Source: Dokdonella sp041395345
Lineage (GTDB): Bacteria > Pseudomonadota > Gammaproteobacteria > Xanthomonadales > Rhodanobacteraceae
Length of the DNA: 64,000 nucleotides
NCBI RefSeq assembly: GCF_041395345.1
Contig: NZ_JAWLAR010000003.1
Coordinates: forward strand, 124,001 to 188,000
Direction: 5' to 3'
Position numbers and translations under genes: made by a program
Notes under the pieces: generated by a model
What the model was told of the DNA's origin: nothing
Databases searched by the model: none
Seen by the model: the letters and a program-made list of their open reading frames with translations, nothing else
Shown here: positions 54,282 to 62,872 of the stretch, piece by piece
Position numbering within the stretch: the first letter of the stretch is position 1
How the letters are laid out: the number at the start of each line of letters is the position of its first letter

Positions 54282-54497
54282 ATGCCAAGCGTCAAAGTTC
54301 GCGAGAACGAACCATTTGAATTTGCCCTGCGCCGCTTCAAGCGCACCTGTGAAAAGGCCGGCGTGCTGGCTGAAGTGCGCAAGCGCGAGTTTTACGAGAA
54401 GCCGACCCAGGAACGCAAGCGCAAGCGCGCGGCTGCGGTCAAGCGTCACCTGCGCCGCGTTTCGCGCGACGTCACCAAGCGTCAACGCATGTATTGA
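54282..54497 (+). CDS. rpsU: 30S ribosomal protein S21
   Basis: 71 residues from the ATG at 54282 with GCGGAGAG upstream, identical in length to E. coli S21. It begins PSVKVRENEPFEFALRRFKR and has the basic helical tail KRKRAAAVKRHLRRV. It helps initiation on the small subunit. First gene of rpsU-yqeY-dnaG; a strong hairpin after it suggests partial termination before yqeY. Confidence 0.98.
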   Translation: MPSVKVRENEPFEFALRRFKRTCEKAGVLAEVRKREFYEKPTQERKRKRAAAVKRHLRRVSRDVTKRQRMY

Positions 54498-54591
54498 TCG
54501 ATGGGTTGCGCATTCGCTCTGGCGAATCGCGAAACCGATTGATCGCTGTTCCGGTTCCGTGCCGGGCCAGCAACATCCGGGCTGATACTTT

Positions 54592-54630
54592 CGGCCGGCT
54601 CTGCCCACGCAGCGCCGGCCGTTTGTGTTT
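54592..54630 (+). terminator. intrinsic terminator after rpsU
   Basis: CGGCCGGC (54592-54599) pairs with GCCGGCCG (54614-54621); an inner CTGC/GCAG stem extends it, and GTTTGTGTTT follows. It lies 95 bases after rpsU and may set rpsU expression above that of dnaG. Confidence 0.65.
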
Positions 54631-54752
54631 CCGGCGTCCGAAGCCGACCCCGACAGACCACGCCTGACGGGCCCGAAACCGGACACTCCGCATTCCGAGC
54701 CCCGGCAACATGACTGCCACAGAGAGACTCTGCCAGACCTACGAGGTGCACG

Positions 54753-55196
54753 ATGTCAATGAAGGCCCGCATCACCGATGACATGAAAACCGCCATGCGC
54801 GCCGGCGAGAAAGATCGCCTCGGCGTGATCCGCCTGATCCTGGCCGCGCTCAAGCAACGCGAAGTCGACGAGCGCATCGAACTGGATGATGCCCAGGTCC
54901 TCGCCATCCTCGAGAAGATGCTCAAGCAGCGCCGTGATTCGATCGACCAGTACACCGCCGCCAACCGTGAGGATCTCGCCGCGGTCGAACGCGCTGAAGT
55001 CGAAGTCATCCAGACCTACATGCCGGCCCAGTTGTCGGCCGAAGAACTCGAAGCGATCGTGACCACGGCCATCACCGACTCCGGCGCCACCAGCGCGCGC
55101 GAGATGGGCAAGGTCATCGGCCTGGTCAAGCCACAAGTCAGCGGCCGCGCCGACATGGGCCAGGTGTCGGAGATGATCAAGGCCAGGCTCGCGTAG
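54753..55196 (+). CDS. GatB/YqeY-domain protein
   Basis: 147 residues with GAGG upstream. The YqeY fold is related to the tRNA-binding tail of GatB: MKARITDDMKTAMRAGEKDR, LGVIRLILAALKQREVDERI, QTYMPAQLSAEELEAIV and GKVIGLVKPQVSGRADMGQV. A tRNA-linked role is often suggested for this family, but the function is not firmly known. It sits between rpsU and dnaG, a frequent gammaproteobacterial order. Confidence 0.93.
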   Translation: MSMKARITDDMKTAMRAGEKDRLGVIRLILAALKQREVDERIELDDAQVLAILEKMLKQRRDSIDQYTAANREDLAAVERAEVEVIQTYMPAQLSAEELEAIVTTAITDSGATSAREMGKVIGLVKPQVSGRADMGQVSEMIKARLA

Positions 55197-55209
55197 CGAG
55201 CCGGGCCAC

Positions 55210-55319
55210 GGGATTCGGGAATCGGGAATGGGTCAGGGGCAGCGCCAGGGCAAGGCCTAGCGGCTTTCGGCTTCGCGCTTTTTCTATTCCCTATTCCCCA
55301 TTCCCCATTCCCCGCCCTT
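55210..55319. repeat. GGGATTC / ATTCCCC short repeats
   Basis: GGGATTCGGGAATCGGGAAT at 55210-55229 and CTATTCCCTATTCCCCATTC at about 55284-55303 form a loose inverted arrangement in the yqeY-dnaG gap. Same family as 14659-14823 and 49008-49034. Confidence 0.7.
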
Positions 55320-55332
55320 TAGACTTGGCCCA

Positions 55333-57078
55333 ATGGCCGGCCGCATTCCCGAACGCTTCATTGACGATCTCCTGACCCGCATCGATATCGTCGATGTGAT
55401 CCAGGAGCGGATCACCTTGAAGAAAGCCGGGCGGGACTGGTCGGCGCGTTGCCCGTTCCACGACGAGCGCTCTCCTTCCTTCACGGTCAGTCCGGCCAAG
55501 CAGTTCTATCACTGCTTCGGTTGCGGCGCGCACGGCAGCGCGATCCGCTTCCTGATGGACTACGACCGCCTCGAATTCCCGGACGCAATCGAGGAACTGG
55601 CCGCGCGCGCCGGCCTCAAGGTCGAATACGAAGGCGGCCGGCCGGACAAGCCGCGCGAGGACGTTTCCGATCTGTATGTCTTGCTCGATGCAGCCGCCAC
55701 CTTCTACCGTGAGCAGCTCGCCGGCAACGCGGCGGCGCGTGAATACTTCAGGAACCGCGGGCTCGACCAGGCCACACTGGATCGATTCAATCTCGGCTTC
55801 GCGCCGAACCAGTGGGACGCGCTGAAGAACGCACTCGGCACCTCGCCGAAACGGCTCGCCCTGCTCGACAAGGCCGGCATGCTGTCGAGCGGCGAACGCG
55901 GCGGCAAGTACGACCGCTTCCGTGATCGGGTCATGTTCCCGATCCTCGACCGGCGCGGGCGCACGATCGCCTTCGGCGGAAGGGTGATGGGCAAGGACGA
56001 TGGCCCGAAATACCTCAATTCCCCCGAGACACCCCTGTTCCACAAGGGCCGGGAACTGTTTGGCCTGTGGCAGGTGCGCGATGCCAACCAGAAGATCGCG
56101 CGCCTGCTGGTGGTCGAGGGCTACATGGACGTGATCGCCCTGCACCAGTACGGTGTCACCCAGGCGGTGGCCACGCTCGGAACGGCAACCACCAGCGACC
56201 ACGCGGAAATCCTGTTCCGCAATGCGGCGGACGTTTTTTTCTGCTTCGATGGCGATCGCGCCGGACGTCAGGCGGCGTGGCGAGCCGTGGAATCGGTATT
56301 GCCACGCATGCGCGACGGGCGCCAGGCCTGGTTCCTGTTCGTGCCCGATGGCGAAGATCCGGATTCCCTGATCCGCAAGGAGGGCCTCGACGGTTTTGAG
56401 GCGCGCCTCAAGCAGGCCACGCCCCTGAGCGAGTTCTTTTTTGCGGAAACCGGCAAGGACGTCAACCTGTCCAGCATCGATGGCAAGGCACGCCTGGCCG
56501 AACGCGCGCGGCCGCTGATCGGACAGATTCCCGATGGCGCCTTTCGTGACCTGATGTATGCGGAACTGGAACGGCTCAGCGGCGCGAGGACCGTGGCACC
56601 AGGCGGGCATGCCCAAGCGGGATCGCGGACCGGCGGTCGCGGCGGCGGCGCCCGACCTGCGCAACGATCGCTGGTCCGCACTGCCGTTGCCCTGCTCGTC
56701 CAGTATCCCGCACTGGCCGGCGAGATCGAACCGCCATGGACCTTTTCAGAATTGCGTCAGCCCGGCATACCGCTACTGCTGGAGCTGATCCGGCTCTGCC
56801 GCGATCGCCCCGCACTGACCACCGGCGCTCTGCTCGAACACTACGCAGGACGCGAGGAAGCCGGTCCATTGAACAAGCTCGCATCGATGGATCTTATCGT
56901 CGATGCCGACCAGGGACGCGCCGACTTCCTTGGTGCGATTGCCCAATTGGACGTCCAGACGTCCCAACAGCGACTGGACGATCTGATCGCACGCCAGCTC
57001 GAAGGCCGCCTTTCCGACGCGGAACGCGACGAATTGCGCAACCTTATGGCGAACAAGCCCGCGCACCGCAGGAAATAA
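55333..57078 (+). CDS. dnaG: DNA primase
   Basis: 581 residues, normal length. N-terminal CHC2 zinc ribbon (CPFHDERSPSFTV then FYHCFGCGAHG), the RNA-polymerase core with FPILDRRGRTIAFGGRVMG, Toprim motif LLVVEGYMDVIALHQYG and FCFDGDRAGRQAA, and a C-terminal helicase-binding domain (about 440-581). It makes RNA primers at the fork. No strong ribosome site precedes the ATG. The expected rpoD gene does not follow; the threonine operon does. Confidence 0.97.
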   Translation: MAGRIPERFIDDLLTRIDIVDVIQERITLKKAGRDWSARCPFHDERSPSFTVSPAKQFYHCFGCGAHGSAIRFLMDYDRLEFPDAIEELAARAGLKVEYEGGRPDKPREDVSDLYVLLDAAATFYREQLAGNAAAREYFRNRGLDQATLDRFNLGFAPNQWDALKNALGTSPKRLALLDKAGMLSSGERGGKYDRFRDRVMFPILDRRGRTIAFGGRVMGKDDGPKYLNSPETPLFHKGRELFGLWQVRDANQKIARLLVVEGYMDVIALHQYGVTQAVATLGTATTSDHAEILFRNAADVFFCFDGDRAGRQAAWRAVESVLPRMRDGRQAWFLFVPDGEDPDSLIRKEGLDGFEARLKQATPLSEFFFAETGKDVNLSSIDGKARLAERARPLIGQIPDGAFRDLMYAELERLSGARTVAPGGHAQAGSRTGGRGGGARPAQRSLVRTAVALLVQYPALAGEIEPPWTFSELRQPGIPLLLELIRLCRDRPALTTGALLEHYAGREEAGPLNKLASMDLIVDADQGRADFLGAIAQLDVQTSQQRLDDLIARQLEGRLSDAERDELRNLMANKPAHRRK

Positions 57079-57127
57079 GCCGCGCGTCGACTTGACAACG
57101 ACGCATCGTTTCGGATCAACTTGCTGC

Positions 57128-57196
57128 ATGTGCACAATTATTACGACTACGACGATGACGACGCCCTCCCGGGTGCGGTCAGTCGTGCGCAGTTAG
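57128..57196 (+). CDS. thrL: threonine operon leader peptide
   Basis: 22-codon ORF reading MCTIITTTTMTTPSRVRSVVRS, too short for ordinary gene callers. Seven Thr and two Ile codons are packed into residues 3-12, the hallmark of thr attenuator leaders. It ends 91 bases before thrA. A TTGACA at 57092-57097 is a plausible -35 box. The start lacks a clear ribosome site and may be at or near the transcript 5' end. Confidence 0.85.
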   Translation: MCTIITTTTMTTPSRVRSVVRS

Positions 57197-57212
57197 TTTC
57201 CAACGCAACGAC

Positions 57213-57236
57213 CCCGCAGCTCGACGAAGCTGCGGG
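57213..57236 (+). promoter_or_regulatory. attenuator hairpin of the thr operon
   Basis: CCCGCAGCT (57213-57221) and AGCTGCGGG (57228-57236) form a perfect 9-bp stem 17 bases after thrL. Overlapping CCCCGC (57212-57217) can instead pair with GCGGGG (57263-57268), giving mutually exclusive structures. No T tract follows, so the mechanism may be translational or Rho-linked rather than a classical terminator. Confidence 0.6.
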
Positions 57237-57286
57237 ATGCACACTCCCCAGCGCGACGAACCGCGGGGCCACCAACCGGAGGCTCG

Positions 57287-59827
57287 ATGAGTCCGTTTGC
57301 CACATTGTCGGCGACCCTCGCTGCCACGCGTCACAACATTTCCGTCAGACCGCGTGGCGACGACGATCTCGCGACCGCGCACAAGTTTGGTGGTTCTTCG
57401 CTGGCTGATGCGGCCTGTTTTCGCCGAGTCGCCACCATCCTTCTCGAGCGCGATGACCCGGTGCAGGTCAGCGTGGTTTCGGCCATGCAGGGTGTCACCA
57501 ATGCGCTGATTGCACTGGCCCAGGCCGCTGCAAGCAGGGATCCGGCCTGGCAATCGCAATGGAGCGCATTGCGCGAGCGACATGTCGAGACCGCGCGTGA
57601 TCTGCTCGGCGATCAGTCGGGTGCGTTGCGGGTCTGGCTGGAGGCACGATTCGCCGACCTTTCCGATACCTCGAAGGCGCTGGCCGTACTCGGCATTCCG
57701 GCCCGCGAGGCGCTAGACGCGATCCAGGGCCTTGGCGAAATCTGGTCGGCGCACATGCTGCGCGCCCATGTCGAATCACTCGGGCAGGAATGCGCCCTGC
57801 TTGATGCGCGCGAGATCCTGGTCGTGAGTCAGGGCGAGCTGGGCGTCGCCGTCGACTGGCCAGCCAGCGCATCGCGACTGGCGGAGTGGCGCACGCGCCA
57901 TCCGCAACGTCGCGTGATCATCACCGGGTTCGTGGCCCGCGATGCCGAAGGTCGTCCGACCACGCTCGGGCGCAATGGCAGCGACTATTCCGGAGCGATA
58001 TTTGCCGCACTGTTCGAGGCGCGCGAGCTGCACATCTGGACGGATGTGGATGGCGTGCTCTCGGCCGATCCGCGCCTGGTGCCCGAGGCAGTCTCTCTCA
58101 ACGCGCTGTCCTACGAGGAAGCTTGCGAGCTGGCCTACTTCGGCGCCAAGGTCATTCACCCGCAAACCATGTTGCCGGCCATGGCGCTGGGTTTGCCGAT
58201 CCATATTCGCAATACCTTCAAGCCCTCACACCCCGGCACCTGCATAGCGACATCGGGCGATTCGGCCGAAGGCCCGGTGCGCGGGCTATCCCTGGCCGAC
58301 GAGCTGGCGATCGTCAATGTCGAAGGCGCCGGAATGATCGGCGTTCCCGGCACCGCGGAACGCGTCTTCGCGGCGTTGCGCGATGCGAAGGTCTCGGTCG
58401 TGATGATCTCGCAGGGCTCATCCGAACATTCGATCTGCCTGGTCGTGCGCGGCGCCGACTCCGCCCGGGCCGAGGTCGCCCTTGATGCGGTGTTCGGGCG
58501 CGAACTGGCCTCGGGTCAGATCCAGGCCATCACGGTGACTCGCGATATCAGCGTGCTCGCCGCGGTCGGCGACGGCATGGCCGGAACCCCGGGTGTCGCC
58601 GCGCGCCTGTTTGCAACGCTGGGCCGCGCCCAGGTCAATATCCGCGCCATCGCCCAGGGCGCCTCGGAACGCAATATCTCGGTGGCCCTGGCCAGTGCCG
58701 ATGCGTCGCGCGCCTTGCGTGCAGCCCATGCCGGCTTCTGGTTGTCGCCGCAAACGCTGTCCGTGGGCGTGATCGGTCCGGGCAATGTCGGCCGTGCCCT
58801 GCTTGATCAATTGCGCGAAGCGATTCCGCGCCTGCGCCGCGAGGCGAATCTCGACCTGCGCGTGCGGTCCATCGCATCCAGCCGCAAGCTGCTGATCAGC
58901 GAACGGGGCGACCTCGCCGCCGACTGGTCCGCGCAACTCGCGTCCAGCCGTCTTGAAGCCGACATGGCGGCATTCACCCGCCACGTGCACGCCGCCCATC
59001 TTCCGCATGCCGTGATCATCGATTGCAGCGCCAGCAACGAAGTGGCCGATCATTATCCTGGCTGGCTGGCAGCCGGCATCCATGTCATCACGCCGAACAA
59101 GCAGGCCGGGTCGGGTGACCTTGGCCGGTGGCAGACAATCGGCGAATCGCGCAGGAGCGGCGGTGGACGCTGGCGCTACGAGGCAACCGTGGGTGCGGGC
59201 CTGCCGGTGATCTCCACGCTGCGCGACCTGATCGACACCGGTGACGAGTTGATCGCGATAGAAGGCATTCTGTCCGGCACCCTGGCCTGGCTGTTCAATC
59301 GTTATGACGGCAGCCAGCCGTTTTCTGCCCTCGTCCGTGAAGCGCTCGCGCTCGGCTACACCGAGCCGGATCCGCGCGATGACCTCTCGGGTCTCGATGT
59401 CGCTCGCAAACTGGTCATCCTCGCGCGTGAAGCCGGCCAGTCGCTCGAGCTGGATGATGTCGATGTACGCGGACTGGTTCCGCCGGCCTTGCTCGAACTC
59501 GACAGGGATGAAGCGATCAGCGCGCTCGAGTCGCTTGATGCGGAAATGGCCGGGCAACTCCAAACCGCGCGCTCCAATGGCTGCGTGTTGCGTTACGTCG
59601 CGCGCCTCGACCATGGCGGTCGGGCCAGCGTCGGGCTTGTCGAACTCCCTGCCACGCACGCATTCGCCAATCTGCGCCTGACCGACAACAGCGTGCAATT
59701 CACGACGCGGCGCTACGCGGACAATCCCCTGATCGTGCAAGGACCCGGTGCCGGTCGCGAAGTGACCGCAGCCGGTGTCTTCGCCGATCTGCTCAGACTC
59801 GGATCCGCACTCGGAGCGCGCCTGTGA
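57287..59827 (+). CDS. thrA: bifunctional aspartate kinase / homoserine dehydrogenase I
   Basis: 846 residues from the ATG at 57287 with GGAGG at 57278-57282. Aspartokinase domain (about 31-310; HKFGGSSLADAACFRRVA, GRNGSDYSGAIFAALFEA), two ACT regulatory modules (about 340-480), and homoserine dehydrogenase (about 485-846; VGVIGPGNVGRALLDQL, TPNKQAGSGDLGRW, EGILSGTLAWLFNRYDG). It has about 30 extra N-terminal residues compared with E. coli ThrA. It catalyses the first and third steps to threonine and is expected to be feedback-inhibited by threonine through the ACT modules. Confidence 0.97.
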   Translation: MSPFATLSATLAATRHNISVRPRGDDDLATAHKFGGSSLADAACFRRVATILLERDDPVQVSVVSAMQGVTNALIALAQAAASRDPAWQSQWSALRERHVETARDLLGDQSGALRVWLEARFADLSDTSKALAVLGIPAREALDAIQGLGEIWSAHMLRAHVESLGQECALLDAREILVVSQGELGVAVDWPASASRLAEWRTRHPQRRVIITGFVARDAEGRPTTLGRNGSDYSGAIFAALFEARELHIWTDVDGVLSADPRLVPEAVSLNALSYEEACELAYFGAKVIHPQTMLPAMALGLPIHIRNTFKPSHPGTCIATSGDSAEGPVRGLSLADELAIVNVEGAGMIGVPGTAERVFAALRDAKVSVVMISQGSSEHSICLVVRGADSARAEVALDAVFGRELASGQIQAITVTRDISVLAAVGDGMAGTPGVAARLFATLGRAQVNIRAIAQGASERNISVALASADASRALRAAHAGFWLSPQTLSVGVIGPGNVGRALLDQLREAIPRLRREANLDLRVRSIASSRKLLISERGDLAADWSAQLASSRLEADMAAFTRHVHAAHLPHAVIIDCSASNEVADHYPGWLAAGIHVITPNKQAGSGDLGRWQTIGESRRSGGGRWRYEATVGAGLPVISTLRDLIDTGDELIAIEGILSGTLAWLFNRYDGSQPFSALVREALALGYTEPDPRDDLSGLDVARKLVILAREAGQSLELDDVDVRGLVPPALLELDRDEAISALESLDAEMAGQLQTARSNGCVLRYVARLDHGGRASVGLVELPATHAFANLRLTDNSVQFTTRRYADNPLIVQGPGAGREVTAAGVFADLLRLGSALGARL

Positions 59828-60744
59828 GCAGCGCAAGTGCGTTTGCGCCGGCCAGCATCGGCAATGTCGCCGTGGGGTTCGACATCCTCGGCCAAAGCAT
59901 CGAGGGGATCGGCGACCGCGCCACGGTACGGCGCATCGACGAGCCCCTGGTACGCATCGACGCGATTCGCGGATGCGTGCGCGATCTGCCCACGGAGGCC
60001 TCACTGAATACCGCCGGTCGCGCCCTGATGGCACTGCGCGAAGCGCTTCAGCTGCGCTCTGGATTCAGCATCGAACTCGACAAGGGCATTGCCCTCGGGT
60101 CGGGCATGGGCGGATCCGCTGCCTCCTGCGTTGCCGCACTGATTGCAGCCAACACCCTGCTCGATCGGCCGCTCGCGGTCGAGGCGCTCTACCCGTTCGC
60201 ACTCGAAGGTGAAGCCGTATCGAGTGGCAGCCGACATGGGGACAACGTCGGACCGATGCTGCTCGGCGGACTCGTGCTTGCAGCGCGTGGTCGCCTGCTG
60301 CGCATCCAGGTACCGGGGGCATGGCATTGCGTCGTGGTCCACCCGGATGCCGTACTCGAAACCCGACGTGCCCGCGAAGTGCTGCAGGCGCCCTACCCTC
60401 TTGCCGAGTTTGTCGAACAAAGTGCGTGCCTTGCGCTGGTCCTGAGCGGCTGCCATCGCGGCGAAGCCGGGCTGGTTCGCGCGGGCCTCGCCGACGTCCT
60501 TGTCGAACCTCGACGCGCCCCACTCATCAAGGGCTTTCATGCAGTCAAGCAGGCGGCGCTCGACCACGATGCCATGGGTGCCTCGATTTCCGGCGCAGGC
60601 CCGAGCGTGTTCGCCTGGTTCGAGGATCGCCTTGGCGCCGAAGCTGCAGCGCCGGCCATGCGCGCGGCATTCGAACGTGCCGGTCTTGCCAGCCAATCCC
60701 ATATCACGCCAGTGAATGGTCCGGCCGCATCGGTGATCGCATGA
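59824..60744 (+). CDS. thrB: homoserine kinase
   Basis: 306 residues from a GTG overlapping the thrA stop (GTGA). GHMP-kinase family: N-terminal FAPASIGNVAVGFDILG, ATP loop GIALGSGMGGSAASCVAA, SRHGDNVGPMLLGGLVL and the C-terminal GASISGAGPSVFAWF. It phosphorylates homoserine for ThrC. Stop and thrC start overlap as ATGA. Confidence 0.97.
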   Translation: MSSASAFAPASIGNVAVGFDILGQSIEGIGDRATVRRIDEPLVRIDAIRGCVRDLPTEASLNTAGRALMALREALQLRSGFSIELDKGIALGSGMGGSAASCVAALIAANTLLDRPLAVEALYPFALEGEAVSSGSRHGDNVGPMLLGGLVLAARGRLLRIQVPGAWHCVVVHPDAVLETRRAREVLQAPYPLAEFVEQSACLALVLSGCHRGEAGLVRAGLADVLVEPRRAPLIKGFHAVKQAALDHDAMGASISGAGPSVFAWFEDRLGAEAAAPAMRAAFERAGLASQSHITPVNGPAASVIA

Positions 60745-62048
60745 AATTCACGAGTACCCGGGACAGCGATGTCTCCATTGACCTGAGCAGTGCATTGATC
60801 GCCGGCCTGGCGCCAGATGGCGGCCTCTACGTTCCGAGAACCTTGCCGGAATTGTCGGTGGCGGACTTCGACGGACTCGAAACGGTCGCGGAAACCGGCG
60901 CGCGCCTGCTGCGTCCCTTTTTCGCGGATGATCCGCTGGCCAACGAGTTGGATGCGATCTGCGCTGAGGCCTTCGATTTTCCGGCGCCACTCAGATCATT
61001 GAAGCCGGAACACACGCATGTGCTGGAACTCTTCCATGGTCCGACGGCAGCCTTCAAGGATTTCGGCGCGCGCTTCCTGGCGGCCTGCATGAAGCGCCTG
61101 CGCAAACCCGACCGCTTGCCGCTGACGATCCTCGTCGCGACGTCCGGCGACACCGGCGCCGCGGTTGCAGCGGCCTTCCATGGGCTGGCCAATCTGCGCG
61201 TGGTCGTGCTCTATCCCGACGGCAGGGTATCCCCGCGCCAGGCACATCAGCTTGGATGCTTCCCGGGCAATGTCACCGCCCTGCGCGTGGCCGGCAGCTT
61301 CGACGATTGTCAGCGTCTGGTGAAACAGGCCCTGTCGGACCGCGAACTCCAGCAGGTCGTCCCGCTCAGCTCGGCCAACAGCATCAGCCTCGGTCGATTG
61401 CTGCCGCAGATGGCCTACTACGCGCACGCCGCGATCAGACACTGGCGCAGGACCGGCGAGCCGCTGAATTTCGTCGTGCCGACGGGAAACCTCGGCAACG
61501 GCCTGGCCGCGATCATGGCGCGCGCCTGCGGACTGCCGATTGGCGAGATCGCCCTGGCCACCAATGCCAACCGCGTACTGCCCGATTTCTTTGCGGGTGC
61601 CGTCTATTCAGGACGGGCCAGCATCGCCACCCTGGCCAATGCCATGGATGTCGGCGCACCGAGCAATTTCGAGCGACTTGCCTGGCTATACCCCGACAAC
61701 GCGACGTTGCGTTCTGCATTCACGGCAGTGAGCGTTGACGACGAAGCGATTCGCGCGACGATTGGGGCCGGCCCGTCCACCCATGGCGAAGTGTTCTGCC
61801 CGCACACGGCGTGTGCCGCGCATGCGCTCGAGAGACTGCGCGCCGAGCGGCCAGAACAGGACTGGGCGATTGTCGCCACGGCCCATCCAGCCAAGTTCGA
61901 GCAGATTGTCGAAGCCTTGATCGGTCACCCGATCGCACCCCCGGAGGCATTGGCGAAGCTGCTCTCGCGGCCAAGCCACGCCGAGCCGATGGCAGCGGAA
62001 TACACCTCGCTTGGGACGGTCCTGAAGCGCCGGATCCGGGCGGAATGA
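60741..62048 (+). CDS. thrC: threonine synthase
   Basis: 435 residues from the ATG at 60741, overlapping thrB. PLP enzyme of the ThrC type: the lysine in FHGPTAAFKDFGARFLA, phosphate loop ATSGDTGAAVAAAF, and VVPTGNLGNGLAAIMA. It converts O-phosphohomoserine to threonine. Last gene of thrLABC. Length is close to E. coli ThrC (428). Confidence 0.97.
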   Translation: MKFTSTRDSDVSIDLSSALIAGLAPDGGLYVPRTLPELSVADFDGLETVAETGARLLRPFFADDPLANELDAICAEAFDFPAPLRSLKPEHTHVLELFHGPTAAFKDFGARFLAACMKRLRKPDRLPLTILVATSGDTGAAVAAAFHGLANLRVVVLYPDGRVSPRQAHQLGCFPGNVTALRVAGSFDDCQRLVKQALSDRELQQVVPLSSANSISLGRLLPQMAYYAHAAIRHWRRTGEPLNFVVPTGNLGNGLAAIMARACGLPIGEIALATNANRVLPDFFAGAVYSGRASIATLANAMDVGAPSNFERLAWLYPDNATLRSAFTAVSVDDEAIRATIGAGPSTHGEVFCPHTACAAHALERLRAERPEQDWAIVATAHPAKFEQIVEALIGHPIAPPEALAKLLSRPSHAEPMAAEYTSLGTVLKRRIRAE

Positions 62049-62457
62049 GCGTCGAAAGGCCTCGAATCGGCGCGTTCTGACGGGCTGGATGCGGCCGATG
62101 GATGTGCGCGGGGTGCTGCCCGACCCACAGGCGCGATGTCCGCTCGACCGCCCGGGCAACTGCCATCTAATTGAAATACAAGAATATTTCCGGCCTGTTT
62201 CGCCGTGTTTCGCACAGATGACAGCCCATTGCAAGCGGATCACCCCAAAATTCTCATCTTTCCTGTCGCTTTGTTTAACATTCCTCTGTACAGTGTGCGA
62301 ACTGTGTTTGCCAGGGTCACTGTAAATCGTGGCCCGATGTGGTCGAAAATCACGATTCCATCGTTCCGATTGCGCGCTCCTTAGCAACCTCAGTCTCGAC
62401 CCACGGGGAGTCCCAGGTCGTGAATTCCATTTTCTTTTGAGTTGTTAGGAGTTAGAT
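62049..62457 (+). promoter_or_regulatory. long leader region of the cold-shock gene
   Basis: 409 bases without a gene. The part from about 62155 is A/T-richer than its surroundings and pyrimidine-rich. It should hold the promoter and a long structured 5' UTR, as in cspA genes of other gammaproteobacteria. No clear -35/-10 pair can be fixed by eye. TTAGGAG at about 62446-62452 is the ribosome site. Confidence 0.5.
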
Positions 62458-62667
62458 ATGTCCAATCGTCAGAACGGTACCGTCAAGTGGTTCAATGATG
62501 CCAAAGGCTTTGGCTTCATCACCCCGGAAAGCGGCCCCGACCTGTTCGTGCATTTCCGTTCGATCCAGGGCAGCGGCTTCAAGTCCCTGCAGGAAGGCCA
62601 GCGCGTGACGTTCGTCGCCGTGCAGGGCCAGAAGGGCATGCAGGCCGACGAAGTTCAGGTTGCCTGA
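62458..62667 (+). CDS. cold-shock domain protein (CspA family)
   Basis: 69 residues, a single cold-shock domain. It opens NGTVKWFNDAKGFGFITPES with RNP1 (KGFGFI) and has RNP2 as LFVHFRSI, then GQRVTFVAVQGQKGMQADEV. It binds single-stranded RNA/DNA and acts as an RNA chaperone in cold or growth transitions. The start has TTAGGAG upstream and the gene ends at a strong terminator, so it is monocistronic. Confidence 0.97.
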   Translation: MSNRQNGTVKWFNDAKGFGFITPESGPDLFVHFRSIQGSGFKSLQEGQRVTFVAVQGQKGMQADEVQVA

Positions 62668-62690
62668 TCTTCGCGCCATTGCGAAACAAG

Positions 62691-62723
62691 AAACCCCGGG
62701 TGGAAACACCCGGGGTTTTTTCT
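62691..62723 (+). terminator. intrinsic terminator of the cold-shock gene
   Basis: CCCCGGGTG (62694-62702), GAAA loop and CACCCGGGG (62707-62715) followed by TTTTTT: a perfect 9-bp stem, 26 bases after the stop. Confidence 0.95.
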
Positions 62724-62872
62724 TGCCTGCGAATCCTGACTGCACCTGGGCGGCATCAATCCCGGGTTGATTGCGCGGGCATCCCGATCGATTGTCTCGA
62801 TCGGAGGAATGCGGTTGCCGGGAGCTTCACGCGCCTGCGGCAACCCTGGCATTCGCAGCCGTGTGAGCCCCA

